NCBI GenBank assembly: GCA_964403785.1
Contig: CAYOHM010000015.1
Coordinates: forward strand, 1-31,707
Direction of reading: 5' to 3'
DNA: 31,707 nt
Origin: MGBC120314 sp964403785
Lineage (GTDB): Bacteria > Bacillota > Clostridia > Lachnospirales > Lachnospiraceae
Part shown: in pieces, positions 22,659-31,690 of the stretch
Position numbering within the stretch: the stretch's first letter is position 1
How the letters are laid out: the number at the start of each line of letters is the position of its first letter
Notes under the pieces: model-generated
Seen by the model: the letters and a program-made list of their open reading frames with translations, nothing else
The model's database searches: none
What the model was told of the DNA's origin: nothing
Position numbers and translations under genes: made by a program

Positions 22659-24320
22659 CTACCTAAAACTCTTCACCCAGTTCACCAGTGAATCGTGCCA
22701 TACGTTTTCGTATACGGTTTTTTTCATTCCCTCGTCTACGGGGCCGTTTGCTGAAAGTTTTGCGAGTATTGCTGCCTGAAGCTCCTCTACGCTCATTTCC
22801 TCATAGGACTTATTTGCAGGGACCTCTACTGTTTTCGGCGCAGGCTCATTTTTTGCCTCTATCTCCGGTGTCGGTGCGGGCTCATTTGCTATCTCCGGCT
22901 CTGCTTCCTTAACAGGCTCGTTTACAATTACATTTACCGCCTCTGTTTCCGGCTCCGGTTCGGATACCCCTGCGTTTAACGGCACCCAGATATCTCCTGA
23001 GTTACCCTGTATGGTTACGGATATTCTGCCCCCGTTTACCTCTGCAGTCTGACCCGAGAGCACACCTAGAAATTTACTGCTGCCCTCTGCAGGAACATTG
23101 AACTGTGCAGGGTTGTCATCATTATTTACAGTGACAACTACGCACTGAGCGTTATAATTTCTTGAGTATGCGTACTGTCTGTTGGTTAATGTGAGCTCGC
23201 GGTAATCACCGTATGAAAGCGCCGGATAATTTTTTCTTGCTTCGCCGAGCTTAGCTATCAGCCTTGTGTACGGATTGTCCTTATATGCATTGCGATAATC
23301 TTCATACGATAATGCCGGTCTTAAGGAATCATCCGAGTAACGCTCCTTTTTGCCCTCTATTGCAAACTCCGAGCCATAATATATTGAAGGAATACCCGGA
23401 AGCGTATAAAGCAGAATATGCACCGGAGTGTAATGTGCCTTATTGATTAGCTTTGTGTAAATCCTCTCAACATCATGGTTGTCCACAAAATTATATAATT
23501 TGAAATTATTGGGATTGTTACCTCCCATCTCATACAGACGTTTTACAGTGTGTGCAATTTCAAAAAAATTATGATCGTTATTGCCTGAATAAAGCGCTTT
23601 GTGAAGCTGGTAATTTGTAACGGAATGAAGTGTTCCCTCGTTTACCCACCTTGAGTAATCGCCATGGATAACCTCACCCATAAGCCAGAAATCCGGCTTG
23701 ACTTCATTGGCAACGCTGCGCAGCGCCTTCATAAAATCAAAATCAAGCACATCCGCCGCATCAAGGCGTATTCCGTCTATATCGAACTCAGAAACCCAGA
23801 ATCTTATCACATCACAAATATAATCCCGTACCTGCGGATTTTTCTGGTTAAGCTTTACCAGTAAATTGTATCCGCCCCAGTTATCATAGGAAAAACCATC
23901 GTTATATTCGTTATTTCCCCAGAAATTAACATTGCAGTACCAGTCGCGGTATTGCGATGCTTCCCTGTGCTCCTTAATATCCTTAAATGCGAAAAAATCC
24001 CTTCCGGTATGATTAAAAACACCATCAAGAATAACCCTTATTCCTGCATTGTGACATTCCTTCACAAACCGCACAAGGTCCTCATTATCTCCAAGCCTTG
24101 AATCCAGCTTTTTGTAGTCAGTTGTTTCGTATCCATGTCCTACGGATTCAAATAACGGGCCGATATAAAGTCCTGTTATACCGATATGCTTCATATGTTC
24201 AATCCATGGAAGCACCTCCAACAGCCTGTGCTGTACCTGCCCATAATCGTTATGCTTCGGCGCTCCCGTAAGCCCCAGTGGATAAATGTGATAAAAGACT
24301 GCCTCATCATACCATGCCAT
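22659..24320 (-). CDS. Intracellular GH13 alpha-amylase-family glycosidase
   Basis: 553 residues from the ATG at 24320, chosen because AAGGAGGG lies 7 bases upstream; an earlier ATG at 24341 precedes that site. GH13 motifs are DGVFNH (99-104), nucleophile D187 in GIRLDAAD, acid/base E216 in GEV and D283 in VDNHD. There is no signal peptide, so it acts in the cytoplasm on alpha-glucans or maltodextrins, perhaps glycogen (inference). After the catalytic and C-terminal beta domains comes a Glu/Pro/Ala-rich linker (about 465-505) and a helical C-terminal segment (about 505-553, SYEEMSVEELQAAILAKL) that is unusual for the family and could bind a partner. It is last in the five-gene operon, 13 bp after the second AstE-like gene. 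Confidence 0.9.
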   Translation of the reverse strand: MAWYDEAVFYHIYPLGLTGAPKHNDYGQVQHRLLEVLPWIEHMKHIGITGLYIGPLFESVGHGYETTDYKKLDSRLGDNEDLVRFVKECHNAGIRVILDGVFNHTGRDFFAFKDIKEHREASQYRDWYCNVNFWGNNEYNDGFSYDNWGGYNLLVKLNQKNPQVRDYICDVIRFWVSEFDIDGIRLDAADVLDFDFMKALRSVANEVKPDFWLMGEVIHGDYSRWVNEGTLHSVTNYQLHKALYSGNNDHNFFEIAHTVKRLYEMGGNNPNNFKLYNFVDNHDVERIYTKLINKAHYTPVHILLYTLPGIPSIYYGSEFAIEGKKERYSDDSLRPALSYEDYRNAYKDNPYTRLIAKLGEARKNYPALSYGDYRELTLTNRQYAYSRNYNAQCVVVTVNNDDNPAQFNVPAEGSSKFLGVLSGQTAEVNGGRISVTIQGNSGDIWVPLNAGVSEPEPETEAVNVIVNEPVKEAEPEIANEPAPTPEIEAKNEPAPKTVEVPANKSYEEMSVEELQAAILAKLSANGPVDEGMKKTVYENVWHDSLVNWVKSFR

Positions 24321-24333
24321 TATTATACCCTCC

Positions 24334-25269
24334 TTATTCATGCATTCTTCTGATTATCTTGTATAATACCGTATTTTCCATTACAATCGGCTTATTGTGT
24401 GCAAAGAATACTATGCCGTCCGTAGGCGAAACCAATGTATCCAGAACTTCCCCTTCATACGGGTCCGTGATTTCTCCTATGACATCGCCATGAAAGACCG
24501 GATCCCCCGGTTCTTTAAATCTTCTGTACATTCCGGCTGTTTTTGTGTGTACCTCCATTAAATCATCCTCGTAGATTACACTTGCTATATAGCCGCTGTG
24601 ATTATTGTACTTGATTATTCCCATTCGTGTAAAAAATCTTAATACCGAGGAAACCGCCTGTCTGGCAGTCTTTTCGTCAATACTTTCGTTGCCGCCCGCA
24701 TACAGTGAAAACGCATTTGTTCCGTTCATCTGCCAGTTATAATTCAATGTAGTTATATCAAAGGGCTTCGGCTTTCTGATAAGTACATACTGCGTACCAA
24801 AAAGATTGGCAAGTCCGGCGCTCTGATATCCTGTTTCCATCATTCTGACATGCGGTATGAAATCACCCGGCATATAAAATGAAGTAAATTGTATTCCGTA
24901 ATTATAACCCTTTACACGTTCAAAAACTGCTGCCGCAATTTTCTTGGTGGTGTCCGCCTCCTCATTGCCAGGAAAGCTGCGGTTGATATCAATATTGTCC
25001 GTTGCCCAAAAGCGTTTGCCTACATTTGTTGAATAGTGGTTAATGGATGGTATCACGAGTATTTCATTGCCATTTATTATATTTCCATGCTCCTCAAGTC
25101 TTTTAAGCACCTTAATAATCTGTGAGCAAATATACATCTGCTGTATCTCATTGCCGCGGCAGGCTCCTACAATACAGGCAGCCCTGTTTCCATGCCCGAA
25201 CTTAAAGCCCTCGATTAAGAATTTATCTCTGTAAAGGCCGTCAAGTTCAAAAATTATTTCTTTATCCAT
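24334..25269 (-). CDS. AstE/AspA-family protein with degenerate zinc site (likely pseudoenzyme)
   Basis: 311 residues, homologous over its length to the preceding gene and to succinylglutamate desuccinylase/aspartoacylase (M14-like) proteins. DINRSFPG survives, but the HGDE zinc motif reads RGNE (Arg38 replaces His), the LDIHS histidine is Phe128, and the AEMG catalytic Glu region reads AGGNES. With both zinc histidines missing it should not be a metallohydrolase. The C-terminal 80 residues form a barrel-sandwich (biotinyl/lipoyl-like) segment, as in its partner. The ATG at 25269 has GGAGG 6 bases upstream and overlaps the partner's stop by 8 bp. It may pair with the active paralogue as a regulatory or binding subunit (inference). 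Confidence 0.82.
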   Translation of the reverse strand: MDKEIIFELDGLYRDKFLIEGFKFGHGNRAACIVGACRGNEIQQMYICSQIIKVLKRLEEHGNIINGNEILVIPSINHYSTNVGKRFWATDNIDINRSFPGNEEADTTKKIAAAVFERVKGYNYGIQFTSFYMPGDFIPHVRMMETGYQSAGLANLFGTQYVLIRKPKPFDITTLNYNWQMNGTNAFSLYAGGNESIDEKTARQAVSSVLRFFTRMGIIKYNNHSGYIASVIYEDDLMEVHTKTAGMYRRFKEPGDPVFHGDVIGEITDPYEGEVLDTLVSPTDGIVFFAHNKPIVMENTVLYKIIRRMHE

Positions 25270-26200
25270 GCATACCTCCATGCACCCTGGCTATTATATC
25301 TCCCTTATAAACAACCGGATGCTCCCTCAATGTAAATACGAATCCGCCGTTCGGCGATATTACTCTTTGAAGCACTTTTCCGGTCACAGGCTCGATTATC
25401 TCACCGATACAGTTATTCTTCCTGATATGTCCCAAGCCGTCCACTGAAGGTATAAATATACCCGTAACATTACTTCTTAGCACAATTACATCCTTCTCCT
25501 CGGAGATTATCGGCTCCTTGACATCAGCAGTCGGTCCCATCCATATCCCAAGCTGCTTCATCAGGTTGAAAATACCGTCTATAAGCTGATTGCAAAATTC
25601 CTTGTCAATCCTTAGTCCTACACCCATCTCTGCAACCAGCGTCGGAACTCCAAGCTTATTTAAGCTGTAAGAAAGTGTTGCGCCAAGTACGGTAATTGAC
25701 GTATACACCCACACTAAGTCCGCATTGAGCATTTTTGCGTAAGGAAGAAGCGTATCCGCATATTCTTCGTTTACACGCACCTGAGGTGTCTCCTTTATGA
25801 AAATGTTGCTGGAATGGATGTCAAGGCACAAATCACTTCCGATAATGTCACTTACCACCCTGTCCGCCACATATTCCGCCATTGCCCCGTTCTCAGAGCC
25901 CGGGAACACCCTGTTCATATCAAGATCGAACATCGGTATTCCCCTGACGCCTATATCAATTCCCAACGGATTCACGGCAGGATAAACGTCAACTATTCCG
26001 TTTAAAAACTGAGGATTCTCATTAAGTCGTTTTATGACCTCATAACAGATATACTGTCCGTCAAGCTCATCACCGTGGATTCCCGTCACCAGTGAAAATC
26101 TTTTTTCCCTGCCGGTCATCTCAAGTGGAGTAAATCTGTTCTTAAGTATTTTTATTTTTTCGTGTACTGACATCTCAAGAGATGCTATTTCCTCTATCAT
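25262..26200 (-). CDS. AstE/AspA-family zinc metallohydrolase (M14-like)
   Basis: 312 residues from the ATG at 26200, which follows AGGGGG; a TTG at 26218 would overlap the fapA-like stop. The zinc and catalytic residues are intact: His42 and Glu45 in GIHGDE, FDLDMNRVFPG, His129 in LDIHSS and Glu191 in AEMG. The family hydrolyses amide bonds of N-acyl amino acids or peptides; the substrate here is unknown. The C-terminus (about 235-312) is a barrel-sandwich-like domain (IGEIIEPVTGKVLQRVISPNGG). There is no signal peptide. The degenerate paralogue follows with an 8-bp overlap, so the two are translationally coupled. Confidence 0.87.
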   Translation of the reverse strand: MIEEIASLEMSVHEKIKILKNRFTPLEMTGREKRFSLVTGIHGDELDGQYICYEVIKRLNENPQFLNGIVDVYPAVNPLGIDIGVRGIPMFDLDMNRVFPGSENGAMAEYVADRVVSDIIGSDLCLDIHSSNIFIKETPQVRVNEEYADTLLPYAKMLNADLVWVYTSITVLGATLSYSLNKLGVPTLVAEMGVGLRIDKEFCNQLIDGIFNLMKQLGIWMGPTADVKEPIISEEKDVIVLRSNVTGIFIPSVDGLGHIRKNNCIGEIIEPVTGKVLQRVISPNGGFVFTLREHPVVYKGDIIARVHGGMHG

Positions 26201-26214
26201 ATAACCCCCTGCCG

Positions 26215-27600
26215 TCAATCCAATGGCTGGATTGCAACGTCATTGTCAACCATTTCAAATACAGTATTCATATACTTTGTCCTTATGACCTTTTTTACAT
26301 CGCCAAAGCTTATGCTTACACCCGGGTATGCCGTGCCGTGAACGCTCAGTGTCGCCTTTCCGGCATCATTCATAAGCGTAAAGATAGTTTTTCTCTTTTC
26401 AAGATTCTGGTTTTTCTCGGCATTCTTGATAATCTTAGCCTGAAACAGCTTCTTGTAGGACGCTTCATATTCAGGGTTATCCACCATCTCCTTTAATACC
26501 GAGAGCTTTGCAAGTCCCTTATCCATAAGCGCCAATTCATTATCCAGACCCTTTATGCTCTCAACAATCTCCGAATATTGCCTTACTATCTTGTCACCTA
26601 CCCCAATCTGAATTGTTGTAGGCACTTCCTTTATATTTCCAACATCCGAAACCTCTACTCCAAGCACTCCCTGCGTATTGCCGCCGAGGATAACACCCTT
26701 TTTTCCCTTGATATTTATCGTGCCGACTGCATATGAATCACAATTCAGCAGATAATTCGCCACTATGTCGCCATCCGTTATCAGACTGCATTCTTCAAAA
26801 AACTGTCCGAAGATATTGCCCTTTGCCTCAAAATGCGCTCTTTTGGCACCCTGAGCGCCCTTTTTAAGGATGATATCCTTGCCAGCTCTGATTGTCGCGC
26901 CTGCAACGTGTCCGTCTATCTCAACATTGCCCTGAGCCTCTATAATCATTCCGGTTGCAACGTCACCATGCACACAGACATCTCCCGAAAACCTGATATG
27001 GCTCTGGCTCATATCCAAATCTCCGTGGAAATCGTAAACGTCAAGGATGTTCAATTCACCGTACTTATATTCAATACGCCCCTGCTTATTGGCGCAGTAC
27101 ATACGGCCGTCCTCAGAAATTTCGAAGCCGCGTCCCTTAAGCTTTGAAAGCTCCCTGCCCTTTTTGGGTGTAAGAAACCTTCCCGTGACGGTAAAGCCAA
27201 AATCCCCCATTGTTGCAGGAGTGTACTCTGCAAGCAAATCTCCGGGTTTTGCCTCCTCAAAGAGTCTGGTATTTAAAAAATCAACGGAGCCATCTTCCTT
27301 TACCTCAGGTTTAACTGACATACTGGTGTCAAAATGATATGTGAAAAAGCCGTTATTGCCATCCACACTCGGCTTTCCGTTTGCAACCACAACCGGTACA
27401 AAATACTGCCTGTTCTCCACCATAAGCTTTAGCTTATCCTGGTCCACACCCATTCTGACATTGTGCTGTTTTAAAAATTCCAGAACCGAAGCATAATTGT
27501 ATTCATATTTTTCATCCTCAGGAGCAAGTGTAAGCTGTGCCTGCATCTCTGCTTCATCTACTGACAGATGGTATATGTCGTCTTCATACTCTATCTTCAT
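26215..27600 (-). CDS. FapA/DUF342-family protein
   Basis: 461 residues. An N-terminal region with GKPSVDGNNGFFTYHF is followed by a right-handed beta-helix with the typical DUF342 repeats (GDVCVHGDV, EAQGNVEIDGHVAGATIRAGKDIIL, AKGNI, TDGDIVANYLLNCDSYAVGTINI), then an antiparallel coiled coil (about 345-420) and a small C-terminal beta part. The family is cytoplasmic; members are linked to flagellar placement or membrane-associated polymers, but most are uncharacterised. The N-terminal module contains the G-x-P-x-x-G-x(2,3)-[GF] signature. The ATG follows GGGGTGGAG and lies 14 bp after the repeat-protein gene. No flagellar genes are nearby, so a flagellar role is not supported here. Confidence 0.88.
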   Translation of the reverse strand: MKIEYEDDIYHLSVDEAEMQAQLTLAPEDEKYEYNYASVLEFLKQHNVRMGVDQDKLKLMVENRQYFVPVVVANGKPSVDGNNGFFTYHFDTSMSVKPEVKEDGSVDFLNTRLFEEAKPGDLLAEYTPATMGDFGFTVTGRFLTPKKGRELSKLKGRGFEISEDGRMYCANKQGRIEYKYGELNILDVYDFHGDLDMSQSHIRFSGDVCVHGDVATGMIIEAQGNVEIDGHVAGATIRAGKDIILKKGAQGAKRAHFEAKGNIFGQFFEECSLITDGDIVANYLLNCDSYAVGTINIKGKKGVILGGNTQGVLGVEVSDVGNIKEVPTTIQIGVGDKIVRQYSEIVESIKGLDNELALMDKGLAKLSVLKEMVDNPEYEASYKKLFQAKIIKNAEKNQNLEKRKTIFTLMNDAGKATLSVHGTAYPGVSISFGDVKKVIRTKYMNTVFEMVDNDVAIQPLD

Positions 27601-27614
27601 AGCTCCACCCCTTC

Positions 27615-28481
27615 CTAAACAATCATTCCGGCAGAAGCCATTATCTGTTCTATCTGTTCCCTGATGGATTTCATTTCCTGTGCCGAAAGATTCCTGTCGG
27701 AGTACAGGCTCACATCAATTCCGTGGTCCTTTCCAAGCTGTATCTCAGCTAACTGTTCTTTTGTATATTGTTCATCCGGCTCATCCTGTCTTCTAAGCCT
27801 GTTCATTTCATATGCATCAAGCGACGGATTGGCTATTAAAGTCACGTCAACGCCATTCTCAAGACCGATTCGTATCTCACACATCTGGGCAGCCGTAAAT
27901 TCCTGCATCGCGTACCACGATACAGCCACCTGATGTTCAAGTCCCAGCCTTATTTCCTTCATCTGCGCGCCTGAATACTCCTTTTTCGTATACCAGCTTA
28001 TATCCACGCACGAAACAATTCCTTTGCGGATTTCACGTATCTGGTAGGAATCGTAGCCCGCCTCCAGAAATGTATCCAGATTTATGCCGTCCATCAGGCC
28101 TTTGCGGACCTCCCTCAGCATAAGTCCTCCTATTGCCGCATTCACATACCTTGCAATATCAAGCCGCATTTCCAGTGCCAGCCTGATTTCACGCATCTCC
28201 AGATAATCAAATTCAGGAGCCGCATAAACCGATACATCAACATGATTCATCAGCCCCGTACGGATTTCATCCATCTGGCACCAGTCATATTCCGGCGCGG
28301 CATATCTGCTTACGTCAAGACCCATCTCAAGACCTAAGCGGATTTCCTTCATTTGCGGTGCTTTGTACTTAATATCTGCATATTCTGATACATCCACGCC
28401 CGATTCCAGACCAAGGCTTATCTCCATGAGTTCAAAATTACCTATACCAAGATATTTATATTCTTCTATACGGTCATCCAT
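27615..28481 (-). CDS. Protein built of 26-residue helical repeats (QMxEIRLGLExGxDVSxYA)
   Basis: 288 residues made almost entirely of tandem 26-residue units with consensus xxxQMxEIRLGLExGVDVSxYAxPEY/F. Nine recognisable units start near residue 15, the ninth carrying an insertion (DEPDEQYTKEQLA), and a partial tenth ends the protein. The regular amphipathic pattern suggests an alpha-solenoid binding scaffold (inference). There is no signal peptide or membrane segment. Similar repeats occur in unnamed Firmicutes proteins; I know no function. It is first in the operon with the FapA-like, AstE-like and amylase genes. The ATG follows AAGGGG and the promoter at 28536-28564. Confidence 0.85.
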   Translation of the reverse strand: MDDRIEEYKYLGIGNFELMEISLGLESGVDVSEYADIKYKAPQMKEIRLGLEMGLDVSRYAAPEYDWCQMDEIRTGLMNHVDVSVYAAPEFDYLEMREIRLALEMRLDIARYVNAAIGGLMLREVRKGLMDGINLDTFLEAGYDSYQIREIRKGIVSCVDISWYTKKEYSGAQMKEIRLGLEHQVAVSWYAMQEFTAAQMCEIRIGLENGVDVTLIANPSLDAYEMNRLRRQDEPDEQYTKEQLAEIQLGKDHGIDVSLYSDRNLSAQEMKSIREQIEQIMASAGMIV

Positions 28482-28535
28482 AATCTGCGCCCCTTCTTAG
28501 TGTAATAAAATCGTACATCCACAATCGTCCGACTA

Positions 28536-28564
28536 ATTATAGCATAAAATTGATAAAATATAAA
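28536..28564 (-). promoter_or_regulatory. Promoter of the repeat-protein/FapA/AstE/amylase operon
   Basis: TTTATA (28559-28564), a 17-base spacer and a perfect TATAAT (28536-28541) on the minus strand. The -35 directly abuts the helicase stop codon. The leader before the ATG at 28481 is about 48 bases. It shows that the five downstream genes form their own transcription unit. Confidence 0.7.
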
Positions 28565-30910
28565 CTATTTATTCCAGAACTCTCCAAGCCTTTGTGAAAT
28601 ATTTTCAATATTCACAACCTGTGCGTCCTCCCACTCCCTCGGAAACATTCCGTCATAATCCTTTGACAGGAATCTGTCATCCAGCAGCACAATAACGCCC
28701 CTGTCATTTTCCGTTCTGATTACCCTTCCCGCTGCCTGCAATACCTTGTTAAGACCGGGATACTGGTACGCATATGCAAAGCCCATGCCGTCTTTGTCGA
28801 AATTTTCCATAAGTATCCTGCGCTCCACACCTATCTGCGGAATTCCCGTTCCGACTATAACTGAACCTATAAGGCTCTCCTCCTTGAGGTCTATACCCTC
28901 GGAGAACACACCTCCCATAACGCAGAAGCCTGCCATGCTTTTTTGCTTATGTGAGTCATTAAACGCACCAAGAAATTCCTCCTTGGCAGCTTCATCCATA
29001 TCCTGTCTCTGGCTGATAAGCTCAAAATCTGTGTCATTATGGTATTTGGCAACCTCCTCCATATAACTGTATGATGGGAAAAATACCATATAATTTCCGT
29101 TTTGCGCCCTTGTTATTTTATTGATGTATTCATATACCCTTCTATACTGCCTTTCATTACGCATCGCATACCTTGTGGTTACATCACAGCCGATTAATAT
29201 ACAGCTTTTTTGCGGGTCAAACACTGATTTGGCATAGATTGCATAGTCCTGCTCATCAGTGCTTAACAGGCTTTTGTAATATTTTATCGGAAGAAGGGTC
29301 GCCGAAAAGAACACGCTGCTTATGCCCTTTTCCACACATTTGTTGATGTTATTTGCAGGATTTACGCAAAACTCCTTGAGCATAAGGTCGCCGTCCTCCA
29401 ATATACGGGCATAAGTCACATAATTTTCATCAACCAGCTCTGACACATACAGGTAGTCCCTGACCTTAAAAAACATTTCCAGAAAGAGGTCTTTTTCATC
29501 ATAATTATGTCTTTCATCGTTAAATCTAATCATTTCATCATAAAGCCTCATAAGTGCCAGCTCCACGTCCTGCACATTGTCAAGCACAACAAAATCTCCC
29601 TCCGCCTGTCTTTTTACCTCAAGCAGCGCTTTGTTGACTTTTTCCGCCTCCCTGTACACCCTGTTATCGAGCTTCTTCATTGTATTTTTAAATTTTAGAA
29701 AATCCTTCTTATATATGGCTGCGCTATACATTTCGCGTCCGCGCTCCACGAGGTTATGCGCCTCGTCCACAAGAAATATATAATCTCCTCCGTTATCGTC
29801 ACCGAAGTACCTCTTAAGTCTGGCATTGGGGTCAAATACATAATTGTAATCACAGATAATTCCGTCACACCAGTAGGAAACATCCAGTGACATTTCAAAA
29901 GGACAGACCTTATGCTTTGATGCGTATTGCAGTATAAGATTTCTGTCAATGTCAAATTCATTATTTACCAAATCGTAGACCGCCGCATTTACCCTGTCAA
30001 AATGTCCCTCGGCAAAAGGACATTCCACCGGATTGCAGCCCAGATTATATTCACATATTTTTTCTTTGGAGGTGATTATCTCGGTTCTAAACCTAAGCTC
30101 CTGCTTTCTCATCACAGCAAAGGCTTCCTTAGCCGCCGTCCTTGTAATTGTTTTTGCCGTGAGATAGAACACCTTATCCGCAAGTTCTTCCCCGACAGCC
30201 TTTACTGCCGGAAACACAGTTGAGATGGTTTTGCCGACGCCTGTCGGTGCCTGAATGAACAGCCTTTTATGCTGCTTCATTGTCCTGTAAGCGGCAACCA
30301 CCAAATCTCTCTGTCCCTCCCTGTATTCATAAGGAAATTCAACTGCTTTGATTGACTGGTTTCTCAGCCTTCGTGAATCCATATAAAAGTCCGTCCACTT
30401 CGCAAGCTCCAATGCCGCGTCCTCAAACCACTTCTTTAATTCTTTAAAGCTTAAATTTTCCTTAAAACGCAGTATCTCCTCAGTTTCAAGATTGGCATAG
30501 GTCAATTGGACGGATATTTCTTTAAGGTTATTTTGCGTTGAGTAAATATATGCATAGCAAAGTGCCTGTGCCTTGTGCACATATACCGGCTCCTTTAATG
30601 AGGCAACCTGTGCATACATACTCTTTATCTCATCCACAATAACCTCATTATCCTTACAAAATATTCCATCTGCCCGCCCTTCAATCACAATACTGTAACC
30701 TTCGCGCTCTATAACTGTCTTTAGCGGGATCTCAGGCGTATAGCCCTTTCCCATCTGCTTTTGAATTTTGCGGTGCAGTCTGCTGCCCGCCTGCATTGCT
30801 TCATAATCAGGTCCCTGTCCTATTCTGTTGTCAATGTCACCGCTTCTGAATATAAATTCCACAAAGCTTCTGACGGATAGTCTTATTGAACCATTACTGA
30901 CATTAAACAT
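28565..30910 (-). CDS. XPD/DinG-family DNA helicase with N-terminal PD-(D/E)XK nuclease domain
   Basis: 781 residues. Residues about 40-180 form a RecB/Cas4-like nuclease domain: His46, D81 (GRADGIF), E94-x-K96 (VDEIK) and Q-x3-Y at 115-119. A superfamily 2 helicase follows with Walker A APTGVGKT (221-228), four cysteines spaced for an XPD-type 4Fe-4S cluster (C286, C292, C297, C336), DEAH (382-385) and a C-terminal QAAGRVIRT motif. The family unwinds DNA 5'->3' in repair. The fused nuclease suggests combined unwinding and cleavage, probably in repair of damaged or branched DNA (inference). The ATG has AAGGTG upstream. It appears monocistronic, after the ECF terminator and before the promoter at 28536. 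Confidence 0.9.
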   Translation of the reverse strand: MFNVSNGSIRLSVRSFVEFIFRSGDIDNRIGQGPDYEAMQAGSRLHRKIQKQMGKGYTPEIPLKTVIEREGYSIVIEGRADGIFCKDNEVIVDEIKSMYAQVASLKEPVYVHKAQALCYAYIYSTQNNLKEISVQLTYANLETEEILRFKENLSFKELKKWFEDAALELAKWTDFYMDSRRLRNQSIKAVEFPYEYREGQRDLVVAAYRTMKQHKRLFIQAPTGVGKTISTVFPAVKAVGEELADKVFYLTAKTITRTAAKEAFAVMRKQELRFRTEIITSKEKICEYNLGCNPVECPFAEGHFDRVNAAVYDLVNNEFDIDRNLILQYASKHKVCPFEMSLDVSYWCDGIICDYNYVFDPNARLKRYFGDDNGGDYIFLVDEAHNLVERGREMYSAAIYKKDFLKFKNTMKKLDNRVYREAEKVNKALLEVKRQAEGDFVVLDNVQDVELALMRLYDEMIRFNDERHNYDEKDLFLEMFFKVRDYLYVSELVDENYVTYARILEDGDLMLKEFCVNPANNINKCVEKGISSVFFSATLLPIKYYKSLLSTDEQDYAIYAKSVFDPQKSCILIGCDVTTRYAMRNERQYRRVYEYINKITRAQNGNYMVFFPSYSYMEEVAKYHNDTDFELISQRQDMDEAAKEEFLGAFNDSHKQKSMAGFCVMGGVFSEGIDLKEESLIGSVIVGTGIPQIGVERRILMENFDKDGMGFAYAYQYPGLNKVLQAAGRVIRTENDRGVIVLLDDRFLSKDYDGMFPREWEDAQVVNIENISQRLGEFWNK

Positions 30911-31000
30911 AATTCACACCTTTGCACACTTACATATCCTTTTGTATTTTAACATATATAAACAAAGACTTCCATATACCGCACATCCGTATTTTTGCAT

Positions 31001-31026
31001 AAAAAAACGGCACAGCGTGATGCCGT
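31001..31026 (-). terminator. Intrinsic terminator after the ECF S-component gene
   Basis: On the minus strand ACGGCA/TGCCGT forms a 6-bp stem with loop TCACGCTG, followed by a run of seven T. It lies 23 bp beyond the stop codon and isolates the helicase gene from upstream transcription. Confidence 0.9.
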
Positions 31027-31048
31027 ACCGTTTTATGCCTATATCTGA

Positions 31049-31690
31049 TTAAGCTTCTTTTTCCTTGTATACCTTGTTCTCTTTAGCTTCTTTTTCCTCC
31101 TTGCGTCCAATTACAAAGAAGATTCCACTCTTTTTGAGTGCCGGTCTGAGTGCGTTGTATACAATGACTACCACAATCGTACCTACAACTGCATTAACTG
31201 CGGTTGCACCGGCTGCCCAGGTTGCCATAATCTTTGCGGCAGGTGAAGCAACACCGAGAATATAGTTCTTATAAAAATATCCTACAATAGGGTCTGCAAT
31301 AACGTTAAAGCCCAAGCCTGCAATACTTGCGATAAGTGACCACTTAACCACATATGCCGGCTTATGGTCCTCGGTTATATGTGCAATATTATGTGCGACA
31401 AATCCGGCGATAAGTCCAATGCAGAGCTTAAGGATAAATGTCTTAGGTGCGCTTGTAACATATGCAGGGTCAAGAATATCAGCAATCGTCATACCTAACG
31501 AGCCTGCGATACCGCCGTACCATCCACCAAGGATAAGAGCCGCAAGTACACAGAAAGCATTGCCTATATGAAGCGCCGTTGTATCTCCGCCCGGTACCGG
31601 AATAGGTATCTTAAGAAATGTAAATGCCACGTAGCAAAGAGCTGCCATAAGGCCTGTTATTACTATTTTAAGTGTTTTTTCGTTTTTCAT
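31049..31690 (-). CDS. ECF transporter S component (substrate-binding membrane protein)
   Basis: 213 residues with about five to six membrane segments. The segment GGDTTALHIGNAFCVLAAL and the following G-rich loop (LGGWYGGIAGSLGM) are typical of S components that capture vitamins or related small molecules and dock to a shared EcfT/EcfA module. No T or A component is adjacent, so it would use a module encoded elsewhere (group II arrangement, known for Firmicutes). The substrate is not predictable from sequence alone, and any riboswitch would lie beyond the window. The C-terminus is highly charged (KEEKEAKENKVYKEKEA). The ATG follows AGGAGAG at the window edge. Confidence 0.85.
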   Translation of the reverse strand: MKNEKTLKIVITGLMAALCYVAFTFLKIPIPVPGGDTTALHIGNAFCVLAALILGGWYGGIAGSLGMTIADILDPAYVTSAPKTFILKLCIGLIAGFVAHNIAHITEDHKPAYVVKWSLIASIAGLGFNVIADPIVGYFYKNYILGVASPAAKIMATWAAGATAVNAVVGTIVVVIVYNALRPALKKSGIFFVIGRKEEKEAKENKVYKEKEA

